A DNA stretch of 64,000 nt from Glossina fuscipes (Eukaryota > Arthropoda > Insecta > Diptera > Glossinidae): contig NW_023998464.1 in the NCBI RefSeq assembly GCF_014805625.2, forward strand, positions 5,309,316 to 5,373,315. Direction: 5' to 3'. The position numbers and the translations under genes were made by a program. Positions within the stretch are counted from its first letter, which is position 1. Each line of letters starts with the position of its first letter. The notes under the pieces are model-generated. The model did not search any database. It had not been told where the DNA came from and worked only from the letters and a program-made list of their open reading frames with translations. Shown here in pieces: positions 40,275 through 53,260 of this stretch.

Positions 40275-40735
40275 TTAATAGAAATTGAAGAATCCGATAT
40301 TGATATTTAGATTTTTGTGAAGGACTTTTAACGGATTGGAAATTTGGTAATTATATCTACACTGACTAAATTTTATGAAGACAAAGTTGATAGAGAAATG
40401 ATTCAGGATATTAAAGTTTATCTCATCAAGTAACGTGGGCGAATCGATAGTACGTTTTGCTGACTCAATTTTGAAGCAAACACCGAGAATAAATCTATGT
40501 TTCCCAACTGCCGGTAAGGCTAACAAAAGCAATCTATTTTCATAAGTAGGCAAAAAGACCAGCGGAGTCCAACCCAAATTCTTAAGGACAAACAATAGGA
40601 ATTGCTTTTGAACGGACTCTATTAAATCTACATAGGACCTATAGGAAGGAGATCATCCAAGAGAGTCTCACTCCAGCGTAGGTCTGACTAAGTTCCTGTG
40701 CAGCCGTTTTGCAATTTAGAGAATTTTAATATTGA
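40275..40735 (-). pseudogene. LINE ORF2 C-terminal fragment (jockey/CR1-like)
   Basis: The minus-strand frame reads LHRNLVRPTLE, then SPSYRSYVDLIESVQKQFLL, FVLKNLGWTPLVFLPTYENR and LLLLALPAVGKHRFILGVCF, then DSPTLLDEINFNI. The region after RT in many insect LINEs reads VRP.LEY....SP.Y...I..IE.VQK.F....LR...W....LP.Y..R...L.L..L..RR..L....F. The 106-residue Met-started frame (40275-40595) is only part of it. The upstream part needs one frame change near 40690. No promoter or neighbour suggests a host gene. Confidence 0.7.
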
Positions 40736-41099
40736 AAGCCAATCAATTTGTACCTCGCTTTGACAATACAACACACATTTTGCGAAATTTGTGAAAAAGC
40801 GATTACGTATCCTCTACTGCGATAATTGATAAACAACTCTAGAAAGAATTGCAGATTTCCTTAAGAGGTCGGGAAATAAATAGTTTTTGCTTATTTCCAA
40901 TAAAAGTTATTTCAAGGATTAGTAGTTTGCTTTAATTTTTCCTCAATCGCAATTCTCTCATTGCCCACGTGTTGAACACGAATTTGTACTCTTAGAAGCA
41001 CAATTTTAGTAAATTTTATATACTATACCAGCTGTTGTACACAAGCATATATAATTTGTGTGCATGTAAGCGACATCCAAAAAGACTTGAGATACAACC

Positions 41100-41330
41100 A
41101 CCATTTATTGTACTTGTTTGTCCCTCCGTCCGCTTGTACTGTTTTGTTTAACCTACAGATCGAAATTTCTGAGGTATTATTATCAAATCTGGTACATTGA
41201 GGTGTTTTTGGCTCAAGGATACACCCTATTGACAGTAACTCGGATTAGACACTTGATAGATTCGGATTTGAAAACTCATTATATGAATAAATGTATGAAG
41301 CAAAGTGGTGTAGGATATTTAAGTACTGTA
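41100..41330 (+). repeat. Family-2 dispersed repeat, copy X
   Basis: ttgtccctccgtccgcttgt, then taacctacagatcgaaattt, a degenerate aaatctggtacattgaggtg and ggctcaaggatacaccctat. The copy at 59950-60165 has the same order in reverse complement. The shared peptide-like string LTYRS-FLRY in the two open frames is a consequence of this DNA homology, not evidence of a gene. Confidence 0.6.
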
Positions 41331-44300
41331 ATGCTTTTAGTTGTTTGCATTAAAAATTTGGTTTAACCTGTTAACTGCGAAATTTGTCTTGAAATGTTCC
41401 TCACCCAAGACGCGTAATCGAGACCACGGGATGACATGTATACACTTCGAAAGCAATGCAAGCGATTGCATAATAAGTTTTCTGGATAAACAAAAGTAAA
41501 GGGAATAAGCTTCTTTTTCCTTATTAGATAAAAAATTATCAATTCACTATACAACAAACAAACAGGAACATAGTTATTGAAAAGTTTGCTGAAGTATAAT
41601 AAAATTCATGAACAGAAAAAACTAGTAAAAAGATATTTGGGAAACGCAGTTTACTTCTTGATTTTAGTTTTTGTTATTGTTATTGCAACTGTAAATCCCT
41701 GGGCCAATATACGATACATAGCTACAAAGTATACAACAATCACGTATAACAGCAGTGGTAACATAAATGTATGTACAATTCGACCGAATAACCCCAGTAC
41801 CACTAAAGGATGTCAAAGCCAACGGCAACACATTCCAATATCGAGTGTCGGTGCAATGAAATATTGTTGAGCCAAAGGGGTGGAAAGACTTGGTATTAAC
41901 ATAAAATGATCCCTATCTGATCTCGAGAACTGTAATCGTTCTACTAAAAGTTTGAACGATGATTTCGCAGAGGTAGACTAACAATCGAAACATTAGTTAG
42001 TAGATAGTAGAGGAAGAAGCATTTTAAAGATGCATTAGTGTGCAATTTTTCAAAACAAGAATCAACCGAAAGTGCAACTTCGTAAACCGAACATCAGAAG
42101 CGTACTCTTCGTGGACTCTATTTCGTGAGCAGAACGATCATCTTTGCTTTTGCTGGCATAAGTCCAAGGAGATGTTTAGTCCTTACATCTGTATTTACCG
42201 CAATTTGTTTCTTTGATTTAGAGCAGGCTTATGGTCTCGTATGTAAATCTGAAAACAGAGTTTGGTCTTAACTGTTAATGAATCTACTGTCAAACCGCGT
42301 TGGTTGTCCCATTTTCATTCGTTCAAATTTGCCAAAAATTTTGAATACACAAAAAGATAGGTTGTACACAACGGCATAGTTTGTAATGTCGTTAAAGTAG
42401 GGGGTGTAATGTAGAGTTTTGTTCCAAAAAAGACCATTCATCGAAAGCATTATTTTCTCTTCAAGTATTAAAAAGGAAGTTATTTTAACATCGCACGTTT
42501 ACTCGGGATGAAAAGGGGATTTATTTTCAGAATCTCATACGCGAAAATACCTGTATATGGCCACCATTCACAACGTTCCTGTATCATTCGCAGCTTTTGC
42601 GGCCTGTTAGGGCTAAAGCAACAATTCATACTAAATGCTACCCGCGAGCTTATTGAACCGTTCGTTGTCAAAAAGCGATCCAAATATCAACAAAGGCAAA
42701 ATAAGATGGTTTCGTAATGCGTCTTGCTCACCAGGATCGGATCCTGGCGGTTCACGCCGTCACACCTTTGCATGCAATTGTTTAGTTCGCACAAAGACGT
42801 GCATTTTCTTTCGTGCATTTCGGCTTCTACGCATACACGTCGAGTTTACTAAAATTAAGATTTGGATTTACGAGCATTACCTGCTATTCATAAATATTGT
42901 ACGGATCACAAATTTAACATAACATATTTTTGAGCGTTATCTACTAAAAAAATATGCCGTCAAATTGTAGAGTAGACCTAATAAATATAAAAATTTAGAA
43001 AAAGCAATAAAATAAAGAAAGTGCAATATGTCTAAAAATAGGCAACGAATGTAAATATGAAAATAACATGATAAATTTTCATGTAACTAAGTAAATATTT
43101 GAACAAATAAGTACACATAACCACAAAAATTATTACAAATAAAGGGAAAATAAACAATTTAAAATTTATTTTACTTTTAATACAATTAAACGGACCTTGA
43201 AACAATTCCACAAAGCTGGCGATACTAAAATATATTCTTTCCACAATTTCTATCCACCTATCCTGTAATCCGTAACTGTGCCACGTCTACATTAGATTTG
43301 AATCTGCATTTAGCATTTGCATATCTATTATTATTTATTTTGTTCGCTTTTTTACATACTTATTTATTTATTTGTTGATATGCACAATAAAGTAAATATA
43401 TACATTTTTTTTTTTTATCTCAAATATGAAAAATATTTGTTTAACATTTTGCATTGTTAAGCAAAGAGTTTCATAGCAAGCTAACAGTGCATGTGAAGCA
43501 TTTAAGGTTGTTTTAAAACTTTTTTATCTACGTAATCAGCGTCTATATAAACATAATGATAAGTGCCGGAAGTATGGCCTGCATATCCTGTTGTATTTGC
43601 ATAGAATCTCGCATTGAGATTTTCTATACAAATATAAATATTTTTTTTTTTCATTATTGTTGCCGTCGACGTCACCGTCTCTGTTTCTGTATCGTATGTC
43701 TCTGTAATATATTTTTGCATATTACAATTTTCTTTTTTATAAAATTCTAATTTGTGACAAACGAACAATAGCTTAATCAATAAAGAATTTGCAACAGATT
43801 TATATACGAAAATGCCTGAGGGGAAGAAAGAAGAAGAAGAGTAAATGAAAAGTAATAGATAAAGATTTACTACTACTTACTCATTATTTTTCGATGCAGA
43901 TAAGAAAATATAAGCAATACTTAATACTTTAAAAAAATTGCATGACCTACACGATCGATGTTTTCAAGCTTCTCAGAAACAGAATGCGAAACATATTGAG
44001 TTAACGAAAAATTTATAGCAACAAATGGTTTGCGTTTCTAAGTTATTAAATTCCTTCACTTCCACTTTATTCTTCTTACACTTTTATAAATTTTTGCTTG
44101 ATTCGATAGTAAGTAAATGAGGAAGGAAAGTTACATGACACGTTCGAAGTTACCGCCCGCGCAGAAACTTTACGATTTTCGTAATGAGAGAAAAAGCATC
44201 GCGGCTGCAAGTTTTAAATGTTATTCTCCCAATGATAGCAATTTTGATTACATTGACCTGCAGCAAAAGAGGGAAACAGTCAGTTCATTTTGAAAACACA

Positions 44301-44418
44301 AGTGAGCATGAATAGTTGTTTACGGTTCTTGAAGTAGTTGCCTTAAACATGCACACATACATGCACAGGTAGTAGATAGCAAAGTAGGTGTTGCGCTTAT
44401 TACCAAGTTTGCGGGGCC
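41331..44418. other. Non-coding, nothing recognised
   Basis: A mid-GC patch at 42490-42800 has overlapping frames on both strands without a recognisable family. The rest is strongly AT-rich. Confidence 0.5.
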
Positions 44419-44650
44419 CTAAGCAAGATCGTAGAAAACTGATAGCGAAGCTGGTAACTGCGACGATACTGTATGGTCCTTCCGTGCGGAAGTCATAATT
44501 CCGTGCAGAAGTGCCGTCATATACAAGGGGAATCCAAACAGCAGATCGGCTCCTTGCGCTGAAGGATTGTGCTGCATATCGTACGGCGGCGAAAGATGCG
44601 GCATTGGTTGTGGCATTGGTTGCGGCTTGAAGTAGTGCTGAATAGACTGC
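44419..44650 (-). other. GC-richer, coding-looking block, possible exon or gene fragment
   Basis: One minus-strand frame encodes QSIQHYFKPQPMPQPMPHLS, PPYDMQHNPSAQGADLLFGF and PLYMTALLHG before ending at TAG (44419). Codons in the first half end mostly in C or G, unlike the flanks. The block follows a pyrimidine-rich tract and a CAG (exon would start at 44646), or an alternative TTTTTTTAG near 44720. A CCAATGCCACAA-type unit repeats. The other two frames are also open for 78-123 residues, so the open frame is partly a GC effect. I recognise no family. It could be an exon of an unseen gene, a decayed duplicate or a transposon piece. Confidence 0.3.
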
Positions 44651-44739
44651 CACCACAAAGTAGGGGATAGGAATATAGCAGCTTTTTTTTCCGTACTGCG
44701 TCTATCGATGGTTTTCCACCTAAAAAAACACACACACAC

Positions 44740-47700
44740 TCATGGATGAACAAAAATAATTTTCTATTGGGCCGCTCATAAGCAGTCCGTTAAAACAGTA
44801 TCTCATTTTTTTGAAGGTAAGTTAAGGCGTAAGGCGAACATAATTTACTTTTCAAATCCTATTTATATACATATATATATATATATTTTATAAAATAGCT
44901 AACAGCTTAATGTTGTGAGTCGACCTTGGCATCTCGAGATAGGCAAGTTGTACGTGCGCTCTGTATATACGCGGCTCCATGCTGCTTAAATGTTAACTTT
45001 TATACATATATATGAAATCAACAATACTTTTGCTTTTCTTAACGAGACTTACTTAGACGGATAATTCTTGCATTCAATATTGCAAGAAGACAAAAGCATA
45101 GCGTATATGTGTTTTCGTTTTCCGTGCTTGCTCTTAACGAAATAGATTGTGATATGTAAACATGCAGCACAAATTCTCCGACAGTCTAATACATTAAAAG
45201 TTTTTAATAATTTAATCTTAAAAGAGAGTATGAGATTTAAAAAAAATGAAAAACAAAAATTTAATCAGCTTATAATAAATACACATCCACAGCAAGAAAT
45301 CTCTTTAATTCTTCTGGAATGTAATAAGAAAAAGAGATGAATAAATAAATCATCTTTTATGGATAAATGAATAATTTGTTGAAATTAAATAAATACACAT
45401 GCACTTCAACGTATATTTTAAAATTTATCCCCCCGGGGAGCACTGCACAAGCATTTCAACGTATACATGTTTGATGTTGTACATACATGTCGAAGAAAAA
45501 TTGAACTAAACAATGCACTCCTCCAACACCTCGAGTTATAACCCGTTTGTGACTCTATGAAAAGTTGGTATTCAAGTCGTTCTCTGATGAATAAAAGCAT
45601 CAAACAGTTCATGATTTGCATTCGATTTTACATAAGTGTGACACCGAATGGTGCTACCAACTAACTTAGATCCGATATTTAGTTCTCAGAATGCAATGTC
45701 TTGGTCAACTGTCGCCGGAAATCAAGTTTAGCAAAATGCCATTTGAAAGGATTATAGCTGTATTGCCCTGATATGAAGAAAGAAATCTTGTATATTGACA
45801 TGTTGACTGCAAAAGAGCTTTCAATTCAGCCCGTACGTATATTAATTGCTTACAAGCTACAATTTATATCGACAAGCTTAAGACGTTAATATTGCCCGTG
45901 TTATCGTTGGAATTTACGAAAAATCGAAAATCTTGAGCAAAATATTAACAACATACGATATTTTAAATCCTACGGTTGAGCAATTTTCTAAATGACAGCA
46001 TCCTACCCGATTTACTTATCTCGGTATTTTTGAGAATCCGAGAAAATCACAAGGGCGGCTGAGCAGTCTTTCCGCCTGTCTTTGAGCAGATTTTCATCAA
46101 AAGCTAGCCGTCAACTCTTGTAATGTTCACACAAAGAGATTCGTGTTCACGTTGCACACGTAGCGCAGCGAATAAGACGAAGAAGAAGAACTTTTACCTT
46201 TGCTTTCTCCCTAACTGTACAAGATATAAGGAATTTCAATTTAATAAGAATATGATGGCAGCGAGAAAAAAAATCGAAGGTCAATTTGTCCTTCTACGCG
46301 CAGTGGTGAGTTTTCAACTGTAATCTCAAATTTCACATCAAAAGTGGACAATGAAACAAAAGAAGAAGTAGAAGTAAATTTTCTTCGATAAGCGCTTTGG
46401 TCAAGTATACCTATGCTTAAATGTACACATTGGGTTACTTTCTAATGGGCATGGATACTTAATATGAAAGAATCTAAGACAAAAATTTGATTAAGATTCG
46501 AGGGTAAAATGACGAATATTACTGGTTCTTGAACAAAGGTGGACCAAAGGGAAAAAAATTTTGGGGATTATTCTTTTCTGAGAAGAGTAATGGTGATTCC
46601 AGACAACAAGCAATCATAATGATCAATAGATAGAACATTCCCTCCCCCTCTCTTCACTTCTTGGTGGGCAAAATTTGTTGTCTCTGCTGCTTATATCTAT
46701 TTCTAGGCGTTCTAACTATTAGACTTATGTAACATTCATTCCGCGTCAGTATGGCACATACGTATTTATAAAAAACATAAGTGCTTGTCAAGAGCACAAT
46801 CTTTCCGGACATCTCTATCAACTCCAAAAGACGGCACTAGAAAGCCATTTCAAAACAATTATCAAACAATGTATGAAAACCGTCTACGCCGCTATCAAAT
46901 GAATAATTTTTGTTAAATCGGTTAAAAATCCCACGCATCGCTATATACTGATTTTCTAGTGTTATGACCGAAACTGAACGCACGTGTCGATGTTATCATT
47001 AATTGTTGAGAGCTCCACTTTCTCGCACGCTTCAGTTCAATTGAAAAGTAAAGGTTTTCATTAAAGCAACGACAATTCATAACAGTTCACATCCGAAGCC
47101 GGTCAATTTAATTTGTGTTTCGTTCCCACATAACTCGATTATTACACCTGAACAAACACATTTCTACGCTTTGCTAACCAGAGTAGAGTAAGAGCAGGAG
47201 AGTATTCCTAATAAGTGAGACAAAAGTGTATTAACGTTTACTTGCACACTGATGACGGCGATGATATGTTTTTGGCACTTGATAATTGATTGAGTTTTTT
47301 TCTCGAAATTTCTTTTTTTTTATTGAAGGAATAAACCGATTGAAGCTGTGTCTGTAGTTCTATTAAAAAGACAACAATTTTAATGCTTAACTATGGCATC
47401 CAAGTGTCATTTAAGTTCCGCAATTACTTATGCTTGTGTGGGTGTGTGGCACTGTGTTCTCCCCTAAAACAAACCAGCTTAAAAACGTTGGTTTTTAAAT
47501 GAAAATTTTCATACTTTGGTGATTACGCCCTACAGTATTTGCAGTATTTACAGGAGTGTATGAACATTGTGGGGATGTTTACAATACCCGGAAGGAGTTG
47601 AAGTGGAAGTTCCTTTTTTACATTACGAGCATTTGATCCCCAATCGGTACCGATCGGTACAATTAAGTGTGTCTGTCCATCTTTTGACATGTGGGCTTAA

Positions 47701-48400
47701 AAATGAAAATTATTGGAAGTGCAGGGCCGTTTTTACTACAACCCTCCGTAGAACGCCTTGGTTTGAAAAGGTAATTAAGTAAAAGAAAATTATTGTTTCA
47801 ACGGTTGTTGGGTGCGCCAAAAAATGGGCAAAATTTGACTGGAATGGGAGCATTTGTTGAGCTTCCTTTGCAACAGGATCTAGCTTAGGTAATTAACGAA
47901 ACGGTCTTATCACGCAATATATAATGGGGGGCATTTAGCAATCGATCCTAAACCACAGTAAAGATTGAATTGGTTCAATTGGAAATAATTATTTTTCAAT
48001 TATTTCAGTTGTGACTTCAATTGGTTTTGTTTATGTAATAGTTCTTAGATCTGAATAAGCGATAATTATAATATACATTACTAGTAATATCTGCTTATTT
48101 GTTATTGGTGCGATTCCAATGTAGGAATTTCAAAACATGATTATATCCTAAATAAAGATTCGCACATATCGTGGAATCTTTGAATAAGTTTCACACACAT
48201 TCTACTACTGCTCTAGTCAAAATTTTAGAAAACAAACTCGAAACGTGCTATCATAATGGTCAGATGCTTACCCTATCACTTGGTGAAGGTGTATTTTAAA
48301 TATCACCTTGAAATAGTTTTTAAAATAGATAGCGACCAGCACAAATATTATAAATGAAAGCTGTTTGTAGAATTATTTAAGCGACTCTGTAGGACTTGTA
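44740..48400. other. Non-coding, nothing recognised
   Basis: AT-rich with short open frames of chance length. cggtaccgatcggtac at 47645-47660 is a short palindrome. Confidence 0.5.
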
Positions 48401-48485
48401 CACCAGTGAGCGCGAAGATTGGCTCATACGCCAAGTGCAAGTACCGCACTTAAGATTTGAACTACTCGGCCACTCAGGCGGATTT
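48401..48485 (-). pseudogene. tRNA-like relic (Ser/Leu-type A box), tRNA pseudogene or SINE head
   Basis: The minus strand has TGGCCGAGTAG (48472-48462), the A box wording of Ser/Leu tRNA genes. Next is a perfect hairpin AAGTGC-GGTACTT-GCACTT (48451-48433) with a 7-base anticodon-like loop, then a perfect 5-bp stem TGAGC/GCTCA (48426-48407) in the T-arm position. The T loop is 10 bases instead of 7, the B box is degenerate, U33 is missing and no acceptor stem pairs. It is therefore not a working tRNA gene. A tRNA-derived SINE head is the main alternative. Confidence 0.5.
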
Positions 48486-49373
48486 TTTCTTTTTAAAATC
48501 TATTTATGATTCCAAATCTATTTCCTCGCCTTCAAAAAAATTCTCGAACTCAAGATAATTGAAGAAAACTGTTACATTACCTTGATTTTTAAACCGATTT
48601 TAGCAGGATTTCTTCCGGCTTGGGTCATCTGTCACAAGATGTTCACCCTATTGATCGACTGTTTCTGGCCCATAAGGGCAGATTCAAGTTTCATCTCATT
48701 CCATTTCCCAAACAAATTTTAACGGAACAAAATCGGGGAAAAATACTGTTTGTATCGCACAAAATCAAGCGCGCACACAAATGTCTCTCATAGCGCCACA
48801 AATTTAGAAAAAAAATATTTCTAATATTCGATATACGCGAGCAATTTAACTTGAATGTCACAGTATAATTGCGAAATTGAACGCAGTTCAGTTATTGGAT
48901 TGATGGAAACGCAAACTATACGAAAGATACAGCAATGTCTTTGGAGAAGTGGCTGAGTGTAAACGCAACTACTGTAGATTAGAAATGTACTATTAATTAG
49001 TCAGCTAATTAATGAGAGACAGATAAGTTTTAAGGTGCTTCCGAGGTAGATTTAGAGTACAATAAAGTTCAATTCACTTTAATTTTACTAATTAATTATT
49101 CATAATGACTAATGTGATACGCAAAAAGCTGCTATGGAACAGTTTTACAAGAGTAGGATGTTAAATAATGCTAATGTTAAAATCATACATACATTATTCG
49201 ATTACCGATCTAAATTAATCTAGTCAAGACGCAATAATAACATTGCCAAATTGCGATTGCAGTCATATGATCTTACAAAGTACTTCACATTGTGTAAGGA
49301 GAGACATCCGATTCTTAGCTGTTGAAATCATGGATAACAATGGAGCGAAAGCCGTAACCTCAATTGTAAGATG

Positions 49374-49393
49374 AGTGACGTCTCGACGTCACT
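49374..49393. repeat. 9-bp inverted repeat made of two CRE-like half sites
   Basis: AGTGACGTC and GACGTCACT separated by TC. Each arm contains TGACGTC, close to the TGACGTCA site of CREB/ATF proteins. No gene is near, so a role is speculative. Confidence 0.6.
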
Positions 49394-49799
49394 GACAAAT
49401 AATTCCGTATCTCTTAGTGCTATTAAAAAGCAGCTTTGCGGCATTAGATATCTGTAGTCTGACAGCAGTAGGTTCAATATCCTGCTTTGGATTTTACGAA
49501 CGGAAGTCTTTCGCAAAAAAAATCTCAGAATACGTCTACGAATAATCTTATTACGAATACATACAGAAGTTACATTCAGCTTTAATCGAGTCTTTCATAC
49601 CTTCGGAAAAAGAAAAATAGAAAAAAAATTAAATTTCGATGTTCTCTACCGGCAAGCAGACATGGCTGATTTTTTTCATTTTTTCTGCAGGTACTGTGGG
49701 ATCACCCATGGATTATGTGCGTACATTTTTTTCATAGTATCCTTTGTGGTTTAGAAGTAACGAACAACCAGTAAGTAAAAACTCTATTTGGTTGTGACC

Positions 49800-49965
49800 G
49801 AATCGTTTATACCCGTGACCGTTAACGTAAAAAAGACTAAAGAACACAGGCAGACAAACAAACAGGCAAACGCACATGCTTACATCGACCTAAAATTTGA
49901 TGCTGATCAAAAATACATAAATTTTATGGTGTCTTTAAAACTTTCCTGCAAGCAAAAAACATACA
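49800..49965 (+). repeat. TATACCC dispersed element, copy E (fragment)
   Basis: Shares tttatacccgtgaccgtta, then a run of agaca/ggca units, atcgacctaaaatttgatgctgat and aattttatggtgtctt with copy D in the same order. Middle parts are missing. Confidence 0.5.
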
Positions 49966-51761
49966 TCAAACAAAATGAACATACGCCCATCCTTCAAAGG
50001 TCATTATAAATATCAAGTACCTAATCTTGAAGTGTATCGGGAGAGTCGTATGGGAAATTGTCTTGAATTTTTCATTTGTCCTATAATATTTCGGTTTGTT
50101 GCGAACATATCGTACTTTTCGGTTTATTTCGAGAAACATAGTCAAGGTATCATACGATTTCACTCAAACAACAAACCATATAAATAATGTCAATTTAGTT
50201 TCAATTGGGAGCCATAAGTCTCGTGTATGGTAGATGTTGTCAAGGCAGTTGGTTTTCCATTGCGTTTTCATTTTTTTCCCTTTCGCAACAAATTTTAGTA
50301 AAATTGTGAGATCGTAATTGCCACGGCTACGGAAAATTTTCTTGCCACCAGCGCTTCGCTTAACAAAACTTATATCGTCTATATTCCATCGGAGTATTGT
50401 GCAACTCGTGGGGTTGTTTTGATCTCCTCGGGTTTCAGTGAACATGAAAATTACTCTACCATCTCTCTTAAAAATTTACTCAAACTCGGACCTTTATCTG
50501 ACTTCTTAAGCCTCAAATTTACTCCCTCTCTCGGACGGTATTTGCGCTTATCCAAATAATAATTTTTCAATTACTCTAGAGAGCCTCTTAAAGTTGTCTG
50601 GAGTAACTTCATCGACAATCATGGGAACCAATACTGAGACTGCTATCTCGGTACCAATTAAAAAGACGTTAAATCCGTAGATCGTTACCTCCTCTTGTAA
50701 TACAAAGCCTCTAATTCCGAACTATTGATCCTACTAATACCCTCCAACCTATCTCAGGTCTCTGAACTTATGCTTATCCAAAAATTATATAACGTCCAAC
50801 CATCCTCTAAACCAAACTCTATTGTTACCTCTGCAACGCTTTCATCTCGCTATCTTCCTAAGAGCATTCTTCTCACTCTGGCGATAATGAAAACAGCTCA
50901 GCTCAATTGCATTATTGTAAAATTAATATAGTGTTCGGAGCAACAAAGTTAATTTTAAGCTCGAGATATGGCACAATGTGAGCAAACTTTCTCTTCGCAT
51001 TAGTCAACAAGCCAAATGATGGGGATTATACATTATACCTTGGCTTATAACTTTGGCTTTAAATTATTTCTACTAGACGAAGGTGCGTTCCGATCCACAT
51101 CTTTGTTGATCCGTCATTTGTAAATGTATGCGGAAAATGTACATGACGTCAGCATGCAAAGGAATGCCAAGATAACCTGTAAGCAGATCATTTATGACGA
51201 TACTAAACAAAATTTGACACAAGCTGTAGGAGTGAATTTCTATCAGTCCCAAAACATGGAAGTTGCGCTAATATAATATAGTACAGGGGTCAGTGCTTAA
51301 ATGATATTTAGAATAACCAAGTTACGAAATTTGGTGCTCACATTATCGTCAATAACAGTATTAGACCTGAAACGACACGCTGTTCGCGAGGTCGACTCTA
51401 TTATTAAGGTTTTGAATTGATTGAGTCTTTATGTCCATATGGTTACCCGGGTCCAGGTGCAGAGAAGAATTACCAGTTATAATGCCGAACTGCGGAAAAT
51501 ATTCAATTAAACTATCAGAATTAAGAGAGCACTGCACGACTTTTATAGCTCAGTATCAACTATGAGGAAGCATCATGCCAGTCTTGTGTGCTTCGATAAT
51601 TTAGATACATAATAACACATTGCAATTACCAGCTAATATTAGATTTTCATATGATATCCTATGAACAAAGCCTTCCATGTCAGCGCTTCTGCTTGGTTTA
51701 CGAAGGCATTCAACCATACGCATAGTATCATCGCGTCCGCGTGGCGTTCGTCCTTTGCTAC
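49966..51761. other. Non-coding, nothing recognised
   Basis: 50450-50900 is pyrimidine-rich on the plus strand and has a different texture from the flanks, but there is no decisive frame. The 5' half of the mariner would lie at the right edge if preserved. Confidence 0.45.
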
Positions 51762-52170
51762 GGTTATGGTATTTTATTCATCGACTAGCTCGAAAAGAAA
51801 CAAAGGGTCAATAGCGAATATTGCATGGCATTATTGAACCGACCGAGTTTAGAAATCAAAAAAACTCGTTCTCACATGCAAAAAAAAATAATGTTGTACG
51901 TAGACAATGCCCCGTCTGAGAAATAGATGTAAACGGTGGTTAAATTGAATGAATTACGCTTTGAATTGCTTCCTCAGCTACTGCACCCTCCAGATCTGGC
52001 CCCCAAATATTATTGACTTTTTGCGGGGTCAAGAAAAGGTTCAAGAAAAGATTTTGGTTTGGAATGATGGGCGAAACTGAAGTCTTTTTTGAGAGCAAAG
52101 ACAAATCACGTTCTTCAAAACACATGCCAAAAAATAGAAGGGCGTAGGAATGAATGTATCATCCCAGTTG
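51762..52170 (+). pseudogene. mariner transposase relic
   Basis: From 51762 one frame reads GYGILFID, stop, LEKKQRVNSEYCMALLNR, then LEIKKTRSHMQKKIMLYVDN and APSEK, two stops, TVVKLNELRFELLPQ and HPPDLAPKYY. After a frame change come FESKDKS and the degenerate end ..ECII. This is the order of a mariner (DD34D) transposase: the second catalytic Asp is in YVDNAP, and the third should be in DLAPSDY but reads DLAPKYY here, so it is lost. The N-terminal helix-turn-helix half is missing or too decayed to see. At least five stops: inactive. Confidence 0.85.
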
Positions 52171-52453
52171 AATTTCTTAAAATTAATTCGTTCTTTCTGC
52201 TTAGACTGGAGACTGGTAGGATGATGATGTCGCAACAGCCCATATGATTAAAGAAATCCATGATATAGTGTTAAATAACTCAAAATTTAAAGTGTTTGAG
52301 CTAATTGAGATCGTAAACACCGCATAACATTTTTCACACAAATAGAACGCAAATATGCCGCCTTCGTTTGTAACCTAGCACAAACACATTTAAGAACGAA
52401 TGTATAGATGCTCACGACCAATTCATTTTAGTATCTTTGTTGCACCTGGTAAG

Positions 52454-52490
52454 TATAAAAGGCACATTCTTGTCTACTAGCATTAAGCAT
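52454..52490 (+). promoter_or_regulatory. TATA-box-like core promoter without a recognisable gene
   Basis: TATAAAAGG at 52454-52462 is followed about 30 bases later by a purine start region. Then comes a CATCAACTCAAAG leader of the kind seen in TATA-driven fly genes. No ATG opens a frame longer than background in the next 500 bases, so this may be a chance match or the front of a lost small gene. Confidence 0.25.
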
Positions 52491-53149
52491 AAACAGCCAT
52501 CAACTCAAAGTAGCTCAAAGTACACCAAGGTATAACATTCAAAAAACATAAGATCGCTCCTTGAAACGAAACATCTAACAAAATTTGAAAATTCAAAACT
52601 GTCTCAATAAATTTAAATCATTTCTTGTAACTGAACGCGGAACTGCAAAAAGCGAAGGAAAGGAAACTAAAATAATTTTTCTTCTTGACTATTTGAAGTG
52701 TGCATGTGGGAGATTAATTGTTGTTGTTAATTGGGTGAAATAAGTAAAAAATCGTATGCCTAAGCAAGTTTTTGTTAAAAGTCATGTAATATTTAACGAC
52801 AATAAAAGAAAGGAAAATCTGTGATATTCGTGTCACCATTTATGTTAATCTATATAATAAGACTTTTGCAGAGATAAGGAGACCTTACGAAAGGCCAAGT
52901 GTCATAAACGTAAAAAAAAGAAAGAAAGAAAAAACGACTTGCGGCTTAAAAGGAATGCTTGTATACTGCTAATCGCTTGTGTAACTTTGAACTTTGCTGA
53001 TGGCAAATAAGTTTTTGGATACCATATTTCATATGCTCTCAGGATCTTTGCCTATTGTTTACTATTAATTAATATAATTGCTTTTTCATGCTTATTTGAA
53101 ATGTAGTTGAAAAAGGGAAAACTTGCAGTCAAGTTTACCGCATAGATCA

Positions 53150-53260
53150 ACGTGTGAGTGTTCCCGAAAGGTAGACAGGCTAACGTGAATAAATCGATTT
53201 CAAGCTGATCAAAAGCTAGATGGGTTTATAGGACCTTCTTGTGCGTTGCTGAACGTTGGA
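53150..53260 (+). repeat. TATACCC dispersed element, copy H (weak fragment)
   Basis: gtagacaggctaacgtg..aaatcgatttcaagctgatc..gggtttataggaccttct follows the order of the equivalent segment of copies D and E but is quite diverged. Confidence 0.35.
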
